From Phoronis australis (lineage: Eukaryota; Phoronida; Phoronidae): DNA of 64,000 bases. The notes under the pieces are model-generated. The model was not told where the DNA came from, did not search any database, and saw nothing but the letters and a program-made list of their open reading frames with translations. The position numbers were made by a program, and so were the translations under genes. The DNA lies in NCBI GenBank assembly GCA_002633005.1, contig NMRA01000031.1, forward strand, positions 493,411 to 557,410, read 5' to 3'. Shown one piece after another: positions 23,753 to 34,031 of this stretch; the first letter of the stretch is position 1, and each line of letters begins with the position of its first letter.

Positions 23753-25860
23753 CACTTAAATCGTTCAGGGTCATGATCTGCAGTTAAATGTAACTTTATA
23801 TAGTTCAGCGCGTGCTCCTTATCCTACTCCAGTCACCCTTCGCTTTGCATATTCATTAATTTGGTGCGCGTTGTTTGAGATGCTCATGTTTAGGTCGGCA
23901 CATTTGATGGAAGAAGAACTAGGTCTGCGGAATATTTGTTTGGAAATGCGAAAGAGGAGTATTGTCTTGCTCATGATTAAGAAAGTTGTAATGTCCGAGA
24001 ATAGGTCTTTACATGGCGGGTGGATATATGTGTGGAGTATCATATATTTCTAAGTCATATCATGTGGCTGTTGAAGCCAGAATTGTACTTTATCGCGTGT
24101 TGATTAAACGATTTTTCCGATGTACAAAAATATTACCTAAACGATTATAGTATTTTTTGAGAGATAAAAACAAAACAACGATTTCCCGTTCAAATGCAAC
24201 GCATAATTGCAATCGTGAAAGCCAGATCAACGCATGCTACAACTGCAGCTCTAAATCACTCACTTATGAATATAGCCTACACTTTTCTATCTATTTTTTA
24301 TTTTCAATAAGAACGAACCTAAGTTTTGCTAAATTTGCAGGTAAAGGCTATATTTTGCGGTAAAATTAAATACCCTTGAAACGCAAAATTTGAAAAAGTA
24401 CAAGTAAATTTCAAAACCTTTTGAAAACCAGTTTACTAGTTAATTGAATGATGGGATGTTAAAATGAATACTTTGTTCAATGGACGTCGCGATTCCAAGT
24501 ATTTAAAGCCGGATTGTGCTTTATTGGAATGTGCCGGCTCACTGGTAAGCGTATTGCGTCATAAGTTAGTAATAATTAAACTAAAAAGTTATTAAAAGCC
24601 GTTACCGACAATGAATAGATGAGTAAACTGTGTGGAATATTCTGAAGAAGACAAACGTCGATAACCCGGCGTTTCAAATATGTGCCAGTAGGTCACACCC
24701 ACCCGATGAAAAAGAGCACATGGTCGTCAACAGTAGGCTTACATATACACGAACACGTACACAAGTAACATGAGATTAGAACGCACTTGTGAACCGTGCA
24801 GGTGAATTCGCATGTAGGTTATCCGTATCATGTTTACTAACACACCTACCTATAAACCAACTGTTCACTGTATGTATTGTTTCTTGCAGATTTTTGTTTC
24901 AAACGTGTACTATTGTTGGTCAGAGGGGTTGTATTATATTTTTTTTATTTTAAAAACTATTTAAAGCAAATTGTAATCCTATAACAGTAGTAAAAGTTCA
25001 GTCTTACGCAACAATGACTACGTGGATTCAGTTCCCCCATCTTGAGGAGATATGCTGTCCGAAAGACTTTAGGCGGAATTTGTTCTTAGTTCTCCATGGA
25101 AACAGCGTCCTTCTTCTTGTTCGTGATCTTAACGATGGAGAAAAGGCCATGAGGTTTAATTTCAAATCCCGTTGCCTCAATTCGTTCAACTGTGCTAAGA
25201 TCACACTCAAACAATATCAAATCCAAACCAGAACAAACACCACTCGACCGTCTGTTGACATTTCGTTCAGCCAATTTCAGTTATTAAATAATAAACTTCG
25301 AGTCTCAAATAAGCGCCGGGGCTGTAATTCACGGTTTTATTGGGTAGTTTAGGGCCTACCGTTAACTAAATGTAAACCAACATAACACGTGGAAATCAAT
25401 GATATGCGCTGTGAGCGATAAAAATCGTAAGTGACGTAATGGTCGTTTTAAAAACGTACGCGTGTAACATGCAGAGGCCACTTCCACACTCATCTAGATG
25501 TTGTCAAGGGAAAAGAACATTTTTCAAAACCATGTTTTTTATAAAAACTTATCAAACATACCACATAGTTGGTAACATCAGTCAACAAGACAGTGCCAGC
25601 TCTGCAAAACTGGCCTTGTCGATTAAGCGCAGGGTTTTAAAAAAGCTCCTGTTTAGAACTAAGCTCCGAGTCCAACTGTCTTCGAGGAAGTGCGCTCGGA
25701 TGTTAATACGCGACACTACGGTAATTGTTCCACGACACCAGGGCACATCAAAGAATGAAAGACATCTTTGTAGGAGGTAGCCAAGTTGCGCATTTAAATT
25801 TCAATTCTATGCAGAGCCGTTTCACGACGTTGTTTTCTTCGGAACATCATCTTGCATCCA
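23753..25860 (+). other. Intergenic stretch without recognised genes
   Basis: A 112-codon frame at 25014-25352 and a 113-codon frame at 25439-25780 are the longest; neither shows a recognisable domain, and antisense frames overlap the first. I see no supported gene, RNA or mobile element here. Confidence 0.45.
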
Positions 25861-25869
25861 TCAAAATTC

Positions 25870-25972
25870 CAATTGTCACATTCCAATTGTCACATTACAA
25901 TTGTCACATTCCAATTGTCACATTACAATTGTCACATTCCAATTGTCACATTCCAACTGTCACATTCCAATT
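25870..25972 (+). repeat. 14-base minisatellite upstream of the lectin gene
   Basis: Seven full units of CAATTGTCACATT(C/A) start at 25870, 25884, 25898, 25912, 25926, 25940 and 25954, plus a partial at 25968, at an exact 14-base period with few substitutions. Each unit contains palindromic CAATTG, an E-box-type CANNTG. The array ends about 390 bases before the lectin TATA box, so a regulatory effect is possible but unproven. Confidence 0.9.
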
Positions 25973-26316
25973 TCTTTGCAGTTTTTCTTCTTTAAAATTT
26001 GACTAGAAAGAGCAGAATTAAAAAAAAAAAACAATTAGCGTGATTTACTGTCCATCATTAAGAGCATTTTTCTATTGTTATTTTATAGATTGAACTATTT
26101 GATGCTACTTCAAAAAGTTAATCCTTGGTCTTTGCTCAAATGTTTCGTGTAGCGTGTTTATTATTAAAATGTGATGTCTGGTTCCCGGATTTCCTCTTTA
26201 TTAAGAACAAGCAATTTTAAAATGTTTCTATGTAGACAAATTCAGTCACTTCGAAGTGTTTGTAAAATGTCCCGAGTGCACATGATAGGAAAACACATTC
26301 ACCCGCAAGAACGACC

Positions 26317-26366
26317 CACGTGATGATGTCGTGTTTTTGTGTGATAACGTTTCGTAGTCTATATAG
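26317..26366 (+). promoter_or_regulatory. Core promoter of the C-type lectin gene
   Basis: TATATAG at 26360-26366 lies about 70 bases before the ATG at 26436, which leaves room for a start site near 26390 and a short 5'UTR. A palindromic CACGTG E-box is at 26317-26322. The spacing fits an inducible TATA-type promoter. Position and motifs are seen; activity is inferred. Confidence 0.55.
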
Positions 26367-26435
26367 CTGACTTCCGAGCGCCTCGAGAGTAAATATCGCC
26401 TCTTTGCACAGTGCACAAAACTGAAAGGTACGAAA

Positions 26436-27472
26436 ATGTCATACATGCTTTTGATTTTATGTTTGGCTTTAAGTCTTCCCGATAGATCCACGGCGTTAAA
26501 CAAGAGGCAAATTCCAGATGACCCCCTCCTGGACATGTTCCGGAAACAAGAGGTTTTATTACAGAAGATTGGAAAACAATTGAATGATTCAGTCAGTATA
26601 CTAGACACTAAGATCATGAAGTTGGAACGCGCTCTTGCGTCTCATGAGAAAGGCAACAAGGAAGTTGTAAAAAAGATGCAGAATGCCTTAGACGATATCG
26701 ATAATTTGGTGGAAGACAAGTTATGCCCTCGCGGTTTTTATCTAAATGATTTTGGCTGTTACAAATTCATAAACGAAGCATTACCTTTTGATACCGCCGC
26801 TGCTCGTTGCCGTCAATATCAGAGCCACTTGGTTGAGGTACAAACAAATAAGACATTTGAGGCTTTGATATCCTTGATGGATCAACGTGGCGCGACTGTA
26901 AACAGATGGTACCATCTGGGCGCCAAGAAAGTGAACGACGTGTGGACATGGAGTGAATCAAAGGAACCTTTCACCTTCAACAACTTTTGGAAAGGTGGTG
27001 AGTAGTATTTGACTAATTTTGGCGTAGCCTTCAAAGAGTGACAGATTTTAACTTGTTACCTGGTAAAATTTATGTGGCCCTGAAGTCATGACTCATCAGA
27101 TAATGTATTTTAATTTCGTTACGTTCCCTTTCAAAAAAGCTTGTGCGTCCTCTACTTCAAAATGTCAAAAACATTTGGCGAATTACATAATGTACACTAG
27201 AGTACAGATTGTGTAAACTGTATCTCTTAATGCATGGCGTTTCGATGTGCAGAGGTACGTTTAGTTGATTTGAGTACGTAACATGCAACCGCGCGTAAGA
27301 GTTCTCCTCCAGTACATATTCTCGTTACCGATTGTAAGACCTGTCCTTCTTTCTACATGCGGTTCTAGGTCTAAGAGGTAGCGAATGTGCGTTCTTCAAC
27401 TTCAATCACAACAACAAGAGGTGGGATGAAGACCATTGCACATACAAGGCACACTCCGTCTGTGAAATTTGA
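26436..27472 (+). CDS. Secreted coiled-coil C-type lectin-like protein, 2 exons
   Basis: Exons 26436-26997 and 27369-27472 join through GTGAGT and CTAG into 221 codons. Residues 1-20 form a signal peptide likely cleaved after STA. Residues about 30-92 are a heptad-like coiled coil that could trimerise the protein. Residues 97-221 are a long-form C-type lectin domain with all six cysteines (C97-C108, C125-C219, C194-C211), the WYHLG and VWTW core motifs and a terminal VCE. The usual carbohydrate/calcium motifs are altered: EPF (177-179) in place of EPN, and WDE (206-208) in place of WND. Canonical mannose binding is therefore doubtful. NDS at 50 and NKT at 138 are potential glycosylation sites. 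AATAAA lies at 27730-27735. Probably a recognition or adhesion protein outside the cell; the ligand cannot be predicted. Confidence 0.92.
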
Positions 27473-28385
27473 TGAGGCGGATTGTAATTGTGTAATATCC
27501 GAAGAGCATTTGCGAACATGACATGCTCGAAGCTCGGCTGCAGCATTGCTGGTAACGGATAAAACACCATGTCAGCTAATCTACCTTGGCTGTGTTTCAG
27601 AAATGTTCATCTCGTCAACAATATTGTGTCCTTTTATTGCCGTAGTGATAAACGGCCTACTTGTGCTTTTGTTATGTTGAAGCGGTTATGGCTAGAAATT
27701 GATACCTTTAAACCTGTTCCGTAGAAAAAAATAAAATTTGATTGAGATCACTTACCGCTATACAACGGTTCAACTTGTTATTTTTTACCTAGATGAGACG
27801 TGAGTTTGTTCTTGCAGAGATCAGACAGTTCGTTATTCCCCGAGACAATGATGATGACACGTCATGACAAGTCAAAAAAAACGAACTGTCGGTTACTTTC
27901 AAGTGCAGAAATCGCACTTAATTTGACTAAGGACCAGTTTCACAACGGTAAGTTGTCTAAATCAAACACTTGTTGTGATGTAAGGCGAGTTTATCGCCAG
28001 CACACCCCCCCCCCCTCCCATCACTGAATATTCTAAAATAAATCAATTGGTTTAAAACACTTAATTAAGATTGAATCTACTCAATTTAAATATCATAGGA
28101 GATTGTCACTGCGANTGCTAAAGTTGAACGCTCTCGTTATCAACAGACCACGCCACTTATTCAATAGGCCTTTCTTATGCATGTCTCACATTCCAATCCT
28201 AGAAAAACAGTGCAGGTGGCCTGATGTCATTTGCGGTGCATCAGACGTGCGCAGGCCTCATGGTTGGGCCCATTGCACAAAACACCTGAGCAAAAGCACG
28301 AGAGCCCAATTATGGCTCTTCGTGAAGAAAGTTTTCAAGTCTGTCAGTCTTCTTTCAGAAAACGGACAGACGTTTCCATTTGTTG
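27473..28385 (+). other. 3'UTR of the lectin and intergenic DNA
   Basis: The lectin poly(A) signal is at 27730. Beyond it I see no gene. Inverted segments GACAGTTCGTT and AACGAACTGTC surround about 27825-27890, forming a weak palindrome. A GGGCCCATTGCACAAAA segment near 28267 looks like the end of a MITE, but its partner was not found. One N is at 28094. Confidence 0.4.
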
Positions 28386-28389
28386 CCAT

Positions 28390-28990
28390 GAACTATATGT
28401 TGTAGGCATGTAACAGTGCCGTCCAGTAAATTGCTCCTTAGCCTATAAAAAGCTGGGCAAGACTCTACCAGGTGTTTAGGCGATTCTACGTCAGTGCCAC
28501 ACTCGGGACACGCTGGGCTCCCCACATGCCCAGTAATGTGTCTGTGTCGGGCTAGGTTACAATGGCCCGTCAAAATTTGAATGACGTGTCTTATACCCAA
28601 TCTATCTAGTCTCGGAAGGTTTTTTGAACCTTTCGGTTCGATCACGTTGGGAAAATTCCCCTTTGTCTCTCTACAGGTGTTAAGTGTTGCCCACTGCTGA
28701 ACGGGTATGTACCCAGTTGTGTATACTCATCCTGCAACATCCGTAAGATACCGCGATAGTAGGTTTAGGCACAAAATGCAGAACACTTGCTCCTATCTTT
28801 GCGAGTCTGTCTGCATTCTCATTGCCATCAATTCCCGCATGGGCCCTGATCCCAGCGTACATTGATGGTTCTTTCAATTATAAGCTTGTTAAGCTCATTA
28901 ATACAATCATAACACAACGAGAGTTGGCCCTTAGAACGAGACTAGTGCTGTTATGTCTTATAGGGAGCTGTCTGTTTACAATGAATCTCT
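28390..28990 (-). pseudogene. Remains of a non-LTR retrotransposon: RNase H domain and C-terminal Cys/His knuckle
   Basis: On the minus strand, about 28877-28680 reads IRAHAGIDGNENADRLAKIGA, the conserved last RNase H motif of Jockey/I-type LINEs. About 28645-28360 reads LTGHCNLARHRHITGH followed by CPECG and an H-x4-C zinc-knuckle pattern (PKHLVESCP), typical of the segment after RNase H. Further upstream (to about 28990) CINELNKL can be recognised in another frame. Several frame changes and stops separate the pieces, so it is a dead fragment. Reverse transcriptase and endonuclease were not found in the window. Confidence 0.8.
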
Positions 28991-29800
28991 ACATAAACCA
29001 TGGCAAACTACTGTACCACTTGTTGCACAAATAACCATAGAAACAAAGTTTTGTAATGTCGCCAATTTCATACTAACAAGTATCAGGAATCTTCCTGCAA
29101 GCATTAATAAGACAGTCTGTGGCTACTGAAGATTCGTAGATACAATGACCACAATTTTCACACAGTAAACAAGGCCAGACCAGGACACTGGGTCTGACCC
29201 TGTTACCTGAACTGTACACATAGTCTTCTTTAACTGAGCACAGCTGACACTACTCCATTTGCCCTTTGTGACATTCCTGCCACTAAATATGCATAATTCA
29301 CTACGCGACCCTGGCCACGGGTCGATCTCAGCATTATCATTTAACTACTGTAGTAACTAAAAATATTTAAAACTTAGTAGGTAGGCCAACTGCTATTATT
29401 ATTCTACTTCAGTACTGACTTGTGTTCACCGAGCAGCATATACTTGCCAGCAGTAGTAGAAATATGTAATGAACTTACACTTACCTCACCTTATCGTTGA
29501 GACAAGCGAAACAAAAAATGCCTTACTTAGTCTGATGCGCCGTAAATCACTCATGAGGGTGTCCAGTAAGTTTCGTGACCTGGTGTTGGGGAATGACACT
29601 TGTCTGTATGATGCGTGCTATGTGAGCCCCCAACGCACGTCATTAGTTCAAAGGTCACCTATTGGCAGATTTTTTTGTTTTCACATTTACAAGGTATCAT
29701 TGAATACAACTGCACTTTGTTTAGCGTAGACGATGTTCAAATAGCATTGTTGTTCAGTTAGTGCTATACATTAGCATCGTTAGGAGCATGCAAATATATC

Positions 29801-29945
29801 TTTAAACAAGAAGCAAATTCCTGATGACACTCCCCTGGATATGTTGCGGAAACAAGATTTTTTATTATAGTTGGAAAGCGATTGAATGACTCGATAAGTG
29901 CACCACACACTAAGATCAGAATGCAGATCAGAAGCTTGGCACACT
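29801..29945 (+). pseudogene. Decayed partial copy of the C-type lectin coiled-coil region
   Basis: Sequence from TTTAAACAAGAAGCAAATTCC to about 29945 aligns to 26496-26640 of the lectin gene at roughly 80% identity: matching blocks include ATTCC(A/T)GATGAC, ATGTT(C/G)CGGAAACAAGA and GATTGAATGA. An in-frame TAG and small deletions disrupt it, and no signal peptide or intact lectin domain follows. A weakly similar GATTTTGGCTGTTAC-like patch near 30060 may be more of the same copy. It implies a local gene duplication followed by loss. Confidence 0.75.
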
Positions 29946-31345
29946 CACTGTGCAAATTCAAGTTGCCGCAACGCACCAATGAAATTGTCACACCTTCAAA
30001 AATGTGACAATTTGCTTAAACGCTGCTGGCCCAAAACTGTCGCAACAACTTTGCGTGTGAAAATTTTGGCTTTTACGAAGTACGGGTCCAAATAGGCACG
30101 ATAACAAGATGTGTCATGGAAATATTCCAACTATAAAGTTTGGATGTTCTGCCGAGGGTTTGTGCTTTCCTAATGACAAGATGAAGACACCATTCTGTTT
30201 AAAATTGACATATACCAGATGTTCCAGCGCTATGGTGGTTCACATGTGTACGCGAACGATCGCCAGATTCACATGCACAAACCACTGCAGACTATTTTTT
30301 ATTCCAGTACCGGTGGAGGACCATACATTTCAGTAACATGGGCGCCGCGGTTACCCTTATCAAGGCCGTAGAAATCGGGGGATGTGGGGACATACTCCCC
30401 CAAAAAATTTGCAGGCATCAGGCTTAAACCGTGGCAATCGACATAGGCGTGGGCCGGGGACAGTCGAGAAAAGAAAGACTGCGGAGAGAAAACATTTCAC
30501 AACTCAGTATCGGTGCAAGGTTTACCCTTTGAGGACCTTGGCCAGGACATTGCTGTTAGAGTATCCGCTTTTGCTGCATAGGTCGTGTGAACGCTCTTGA
30601 AAACGTCCACTTACTCATTCATACATGTATTTTGAAAAATCGAGAAAATTTGTAAAGCGAAGCTTTTGCGGAGCTTATTAATTCACCGGAATTTTAAATT
30701 CAATAAGACAATTTTCGAATGTAAAACTATATTTTTCCAGAGGCCCCTCTCTGGCAAGGGACAAAGAGACAACTATTTTTCGTCTTTGTTTTTTCCAAAT
30801 TCTATATCACTTGAGAAACATTGATGATCTGACAGATATCATCAATTGCTGATTTTTGAAAGTATAGATCTTTTCATATTTAGGGGCCCAGCCCTTGATG
30901 AGGGCCATTGATGACATTCAAGTGACCACCCTTTTTATATTTATTGTCAAATTCTTAAAGGGTAGCTCACGGAGAGAGGGCCCATCGTAATTACCTCTGT
31001 TTTCCTGTTTCTTGTAAGTCGTACAATCGGCTTTCATGTGGAGAAGGGACGCTTCTTGGAAGATCACACCACGATTAATTGAACTGTCATTCTTTTCCAA
31101 GCTTTATGATGTTCAAGCACCTTACTACTCGGACTAGTGCGACAGCTGTTTTTTTTTTCTTGAACTTTTGCTTAAATGGTCTAACAAGGTCTTCATAAAG
31201 AGCCAGGTCTTCACTGCCTGCGTATCACGTAAATTCACTCTTGACATCGTCAGGAAATCTTCCGTTGTACACACGTAACTTAAATTCGTAACACGAGTGA
31301 ATGAGAGATTTTTCAAAAGTGTTTATAGCATTATCTTTGCTATTA
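29946..31345 (+). other. Intergenic stretch without recognised genes
   Basis: Only short frames are present, with no family resemblance and no phase-compatible splice sites. I see no RNA gene. Confidence 0.4.
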
Positions 31346-31350
31346 CATGG

Positions 31351-31608
31351 TAAATGCTCGCACCCAACCTAACAATTGGGGACGCGCGAATTTTTTAGAA
31401 TGTGGACCTTCTACGAAGATTCTCAGGGTATGTTCTGAGCTATGCATTGTGTATTCGCCAAATTTTGGACGTTCCTGCCTTTTTAGTGGACTTTTGTCTC
31501 GTTTTGTACTTTTTTCAGAATCTTAAAGTTTGTTCTCTGAGGCGGACCTTTTTGCCCACATCGCCAAATGGGGGCTCGTTCGAGACTCCCCGGCAGTGGT
31601 GCGCACAT
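31351..31608. mobile_element. Foldback MITE, TTCATGYGCGYACCC family, diverged copy
   Basis: Begins near CTCGCACCCAACC and ends near GGTGCGCACATT. The interior is colinear with the element at 20892-21148: GTGGACTTTTGTCTCGTTTT, CGGACCTTTTTGCCCAC and TCGCCAAATGGGGG occur in the same order. Non-coding. Confidence 0.6.
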
Positions 31609-32183
31609 TGGAAAGTTCAAGATTGTTATGTTACTAAGATAAGTGGACTGTGGAAAATTACATCTGCATTCATAATAAAGAGATAGGTAAATGTTATAAT
31701 GAACATATGATGCACAGTTGCCACTGTTTAACATTCGTGAATGGTAAAACGAGGTGACTGTATTGAAAAGCGGGATTCCCGGATAAGAAACGAAACATCT
31801 GGGTCCATGCTAGGAACCTGGTTCCTAGATCTATGCCAAAACGCAAGGGTGAAATATTCTCTGCGACACTCAAAATCGTCCCTAAAGCGTATGTCATGGA
31901 AAGGCGTTTTTTTTTGGTTGTTGTTGTAGTTGAATGGAAATTTGTGGGTGGGGTAAAAACCCATGAAACAACCTCTTTTTCTTTTTAGTCGACTGGGAAA
32001 TAGGACCGTGTCGCATGGGAAATTACAATATATGTTAATTTTGCTTTGTGTCACTGAAAAAGCACAACATTTTCAGTGAGACAGTCCCCCAAGAGCGAGA
32101 CAATTGGCAAGTACAATGTGTATTGTTAGTAACACAAAGTACTGGATTGGATTCTTCTATGAATTAAATTTTATTTCGTGGGC
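31609..32183 (+). other. Intergenic stretch without recognised genes
   Basis: Contains a small palindrome TAGGAACCTGGTTCCTA near 31810 but no supported gene. Confidence 0.4.
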
Positions 32184-32650
32184 TTAGGTAAATGCAACAT
32201 ACTGCTCACAACAGGTGGGTCTTAAACGTAGTACTGTTTTATCCTTTTGCACATTAACGTATTCAAAATAATGTCTACAATCACGTGTTAAAGCCAACGT
32301 CACATGCATCTTGATCTGCACTTCACCGTTCTCGAAGTTTTTAATAAATTTTTCGACGCTTTTGCAACTAACGTTTCCTTCGGCACGATTTATATTTTGA
32401 CATGTTCTGCTTGCCAAGCTTTGCTTGTGTCTTTTGTCGAAACTGAGAATCCATTCCTTCCCAGAAAAGTTTTGTTTCAACCGTTTCACTTTGCGACCAC
32501 TTTTGTCTAGAAAGGCCTTCACCATCAGGCGTAAATCCAAATTGTCTACGGGAAACCCCTCTCCGTCATCACTGCTACATTATCTGCGATTGAGTTCTTT
32601 TCAGTGTCCGACAACACCTTCTGGCTTCCGTAACATTCCATGTGGTCGCC
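32184..32650 (-). pseudogene. Fragment of a pogo/Tigger/Jerky-type DNA transposase (CENP-B-like N-terminal region)
   Basis: The minus-strand frame 32540-32184 (118 codons) reads LMVKAFLDKSG, then a KxFSGKEW and SFDKRHKQSL stretch and RTCQNINRA. This is the helix-turn-helix linker of pogo-superfamily transposases, in the pattern of the many invertebrate Jerky-like copies. Upstream on the same strand (to about 32610) a matching segment lies in a frame shifted by one base at a run of G, so the copy is broken. The DDE catalytic domain that should follow is missing: the sequence degenerates after about 32290. No terminal repeats were found. Confidence 0.65.
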
Positions 32651-33470
32651 CTTTAGGCGATTTTGCAGGTTCCCGGCCCTCGGGACCTTAAACGTTTTCG
32701 CTGCCTCGTTTGACTCGTTCCACCTTCAACTGCAGATACTACATTTGAGGCTCTGGTAACTGGATACATATCCGCCTCCCGTTCAGTAGCGTTAGGACCT
32801 CGCTAAGAAGCAAGACTTCGCGAGATTACGTGAGATATTGCCGCGCATTTTAAATGAGAACACGTGACTTTGACTAGCTTTTAGTAACTGGATACATATC
32901 TGTGAACTCTAACAAAAGGTTGCGAGAAACCTTCACAATAGATAAAGCTGTTATCTGATGTTGAAAACCTCTTTCTTTCGTTTGGGGTTTTGTTGGAGGA
33001 TGTTAGTGAAATAAGTTTACATAGGCGGGCCATAGGCCGGCCACATTGGCAAAACTACTGGTTTTTAAGCATCGGAAATCGTTTAATAAAGCAGGTACGT
33101 TTCAGCTACTGCGTTTATTTTGTATTGGAATTACTCAGAAATAGATGTGAAGTCCTGTATCCACCCTGTCATCCTTTCGAAGCCATGCAGCCCAAGTAAT
33201 AGAATACATAGGTCACGTGAGAGAGTTGGCATTCCAGGGCTAGAGTTCTATTGTTCAATGCATTCACGAACGAGCATTTAATCAATGACCCAGTCGCCAG
33301 GCTCGCCTGTCCGCCATTCTGCTCACTTCAGTGGTCGGCTTTGCCCGTTCGGGCGGGCAAAGCAAACCGACGGAAAGCCTCGAATCACCCAACACCCAGT
33401 GTTTCAAATGTGGTGCTATTGACACTAAGCTGAACCACAGGACAACACGCCCGACATCTTCACACAAACT
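32651..33470 (+). other. Upstream region of the TPR-nucleotidyltransferase gene
   Basis: No gene is seen. GTAACTGGATACATATC occurs twice (about 32755 and 32885). No further features are supported. Confidence 0.4.
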
Positions 33471-34031
33471 ATAAGTAGGCCGAAGTGGAGGTTAATCAAT
33501 GCGGCCGGCGCAGACGATCGCTTCCTCATAATTCAAGCAAGAAACAAGATGGCTGACGCGGAAAAACTAGAAAAAGAAGTAAGCAAAGGATGTTCAAGCC
33601 TACACGGCTATAGCCGAACGTGGCTGACTGGACTATTGATGAAAATGAAAGCCATGGTGGTTATTGTCCTAGTGAGCNAAAACTTCCGAATCGATGAATG
33701 CGGTATATCTGTGAGAGTTAAATCGAATCCTATTCAGATCATAACTTTGAAGTGGAATAATTCGGTGAGTACAACAGCAAGTCGGTTTTATGCTTAGGCG
33801 GACGAACATTGGGCTCCCCAGTATATAAGTAGGCCGAAGTGGAGGTTAATCAATGCGGCCGGCGCAGACGATCGCTTCCTCATAATTCAAGCAAGAAACA
33901 AGATGGCTGACGCGGAAAAACTAGAAAAAGAAGTAAGCAAAGGTCGGTTCAAGCCTACACGGCTATAGCCGAACGTGGCTGACTGGACTATTGGTGAAAA
34001 TGAAAGCCATGGTGGTTATTGTCCTAGTGAG
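33471..34031 (+). repeat. 354-base tandem duplication of promoter, 5'UTR and first exon
   Basis: Copy 1 is 33471-33676 and copy 2 33825-34031, near-identical, offset exactly 354 bases. Each starts TATAAGTAGGCCGAAGTGG and includes a short upstream ORF and the first coding exon (33549-33578 and 33903-33932) with a GTAAGC donor. After copy 1 an N (33677) and about 147 unmatched bases intervene. Either the gene has two alternative promoters/first exons of identical coding content, or two alleles were joined in assembly. Confidence 0.85.
33499..33531 (+). promoter_or_regulatory. 10-codon upstream ORF before the TPR-nucleotidyltransferase start (also 33853-33885)
   Basis: An ATG at 33499 opens a ten-codon frame ending TAA at 33529-33531, 18 bases before the main ATG at 33549. 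The duplicate copy has the same at 33853. A TATAAG-like box at 33470-33475 lies upstream. If transcription starts between, ribosomes would meet this upstream ORF first, which often lowers translation. Its effect is inference; conservation cannot be judged because the two copies are a recent duplication. Confidence 0.4.

Noticed and set aside
25014-25780. Two frames of about 112 codons as a gene
   Set aside because: No recognisable domain, overlapping antisense frames, no phase-compatible splice partners.
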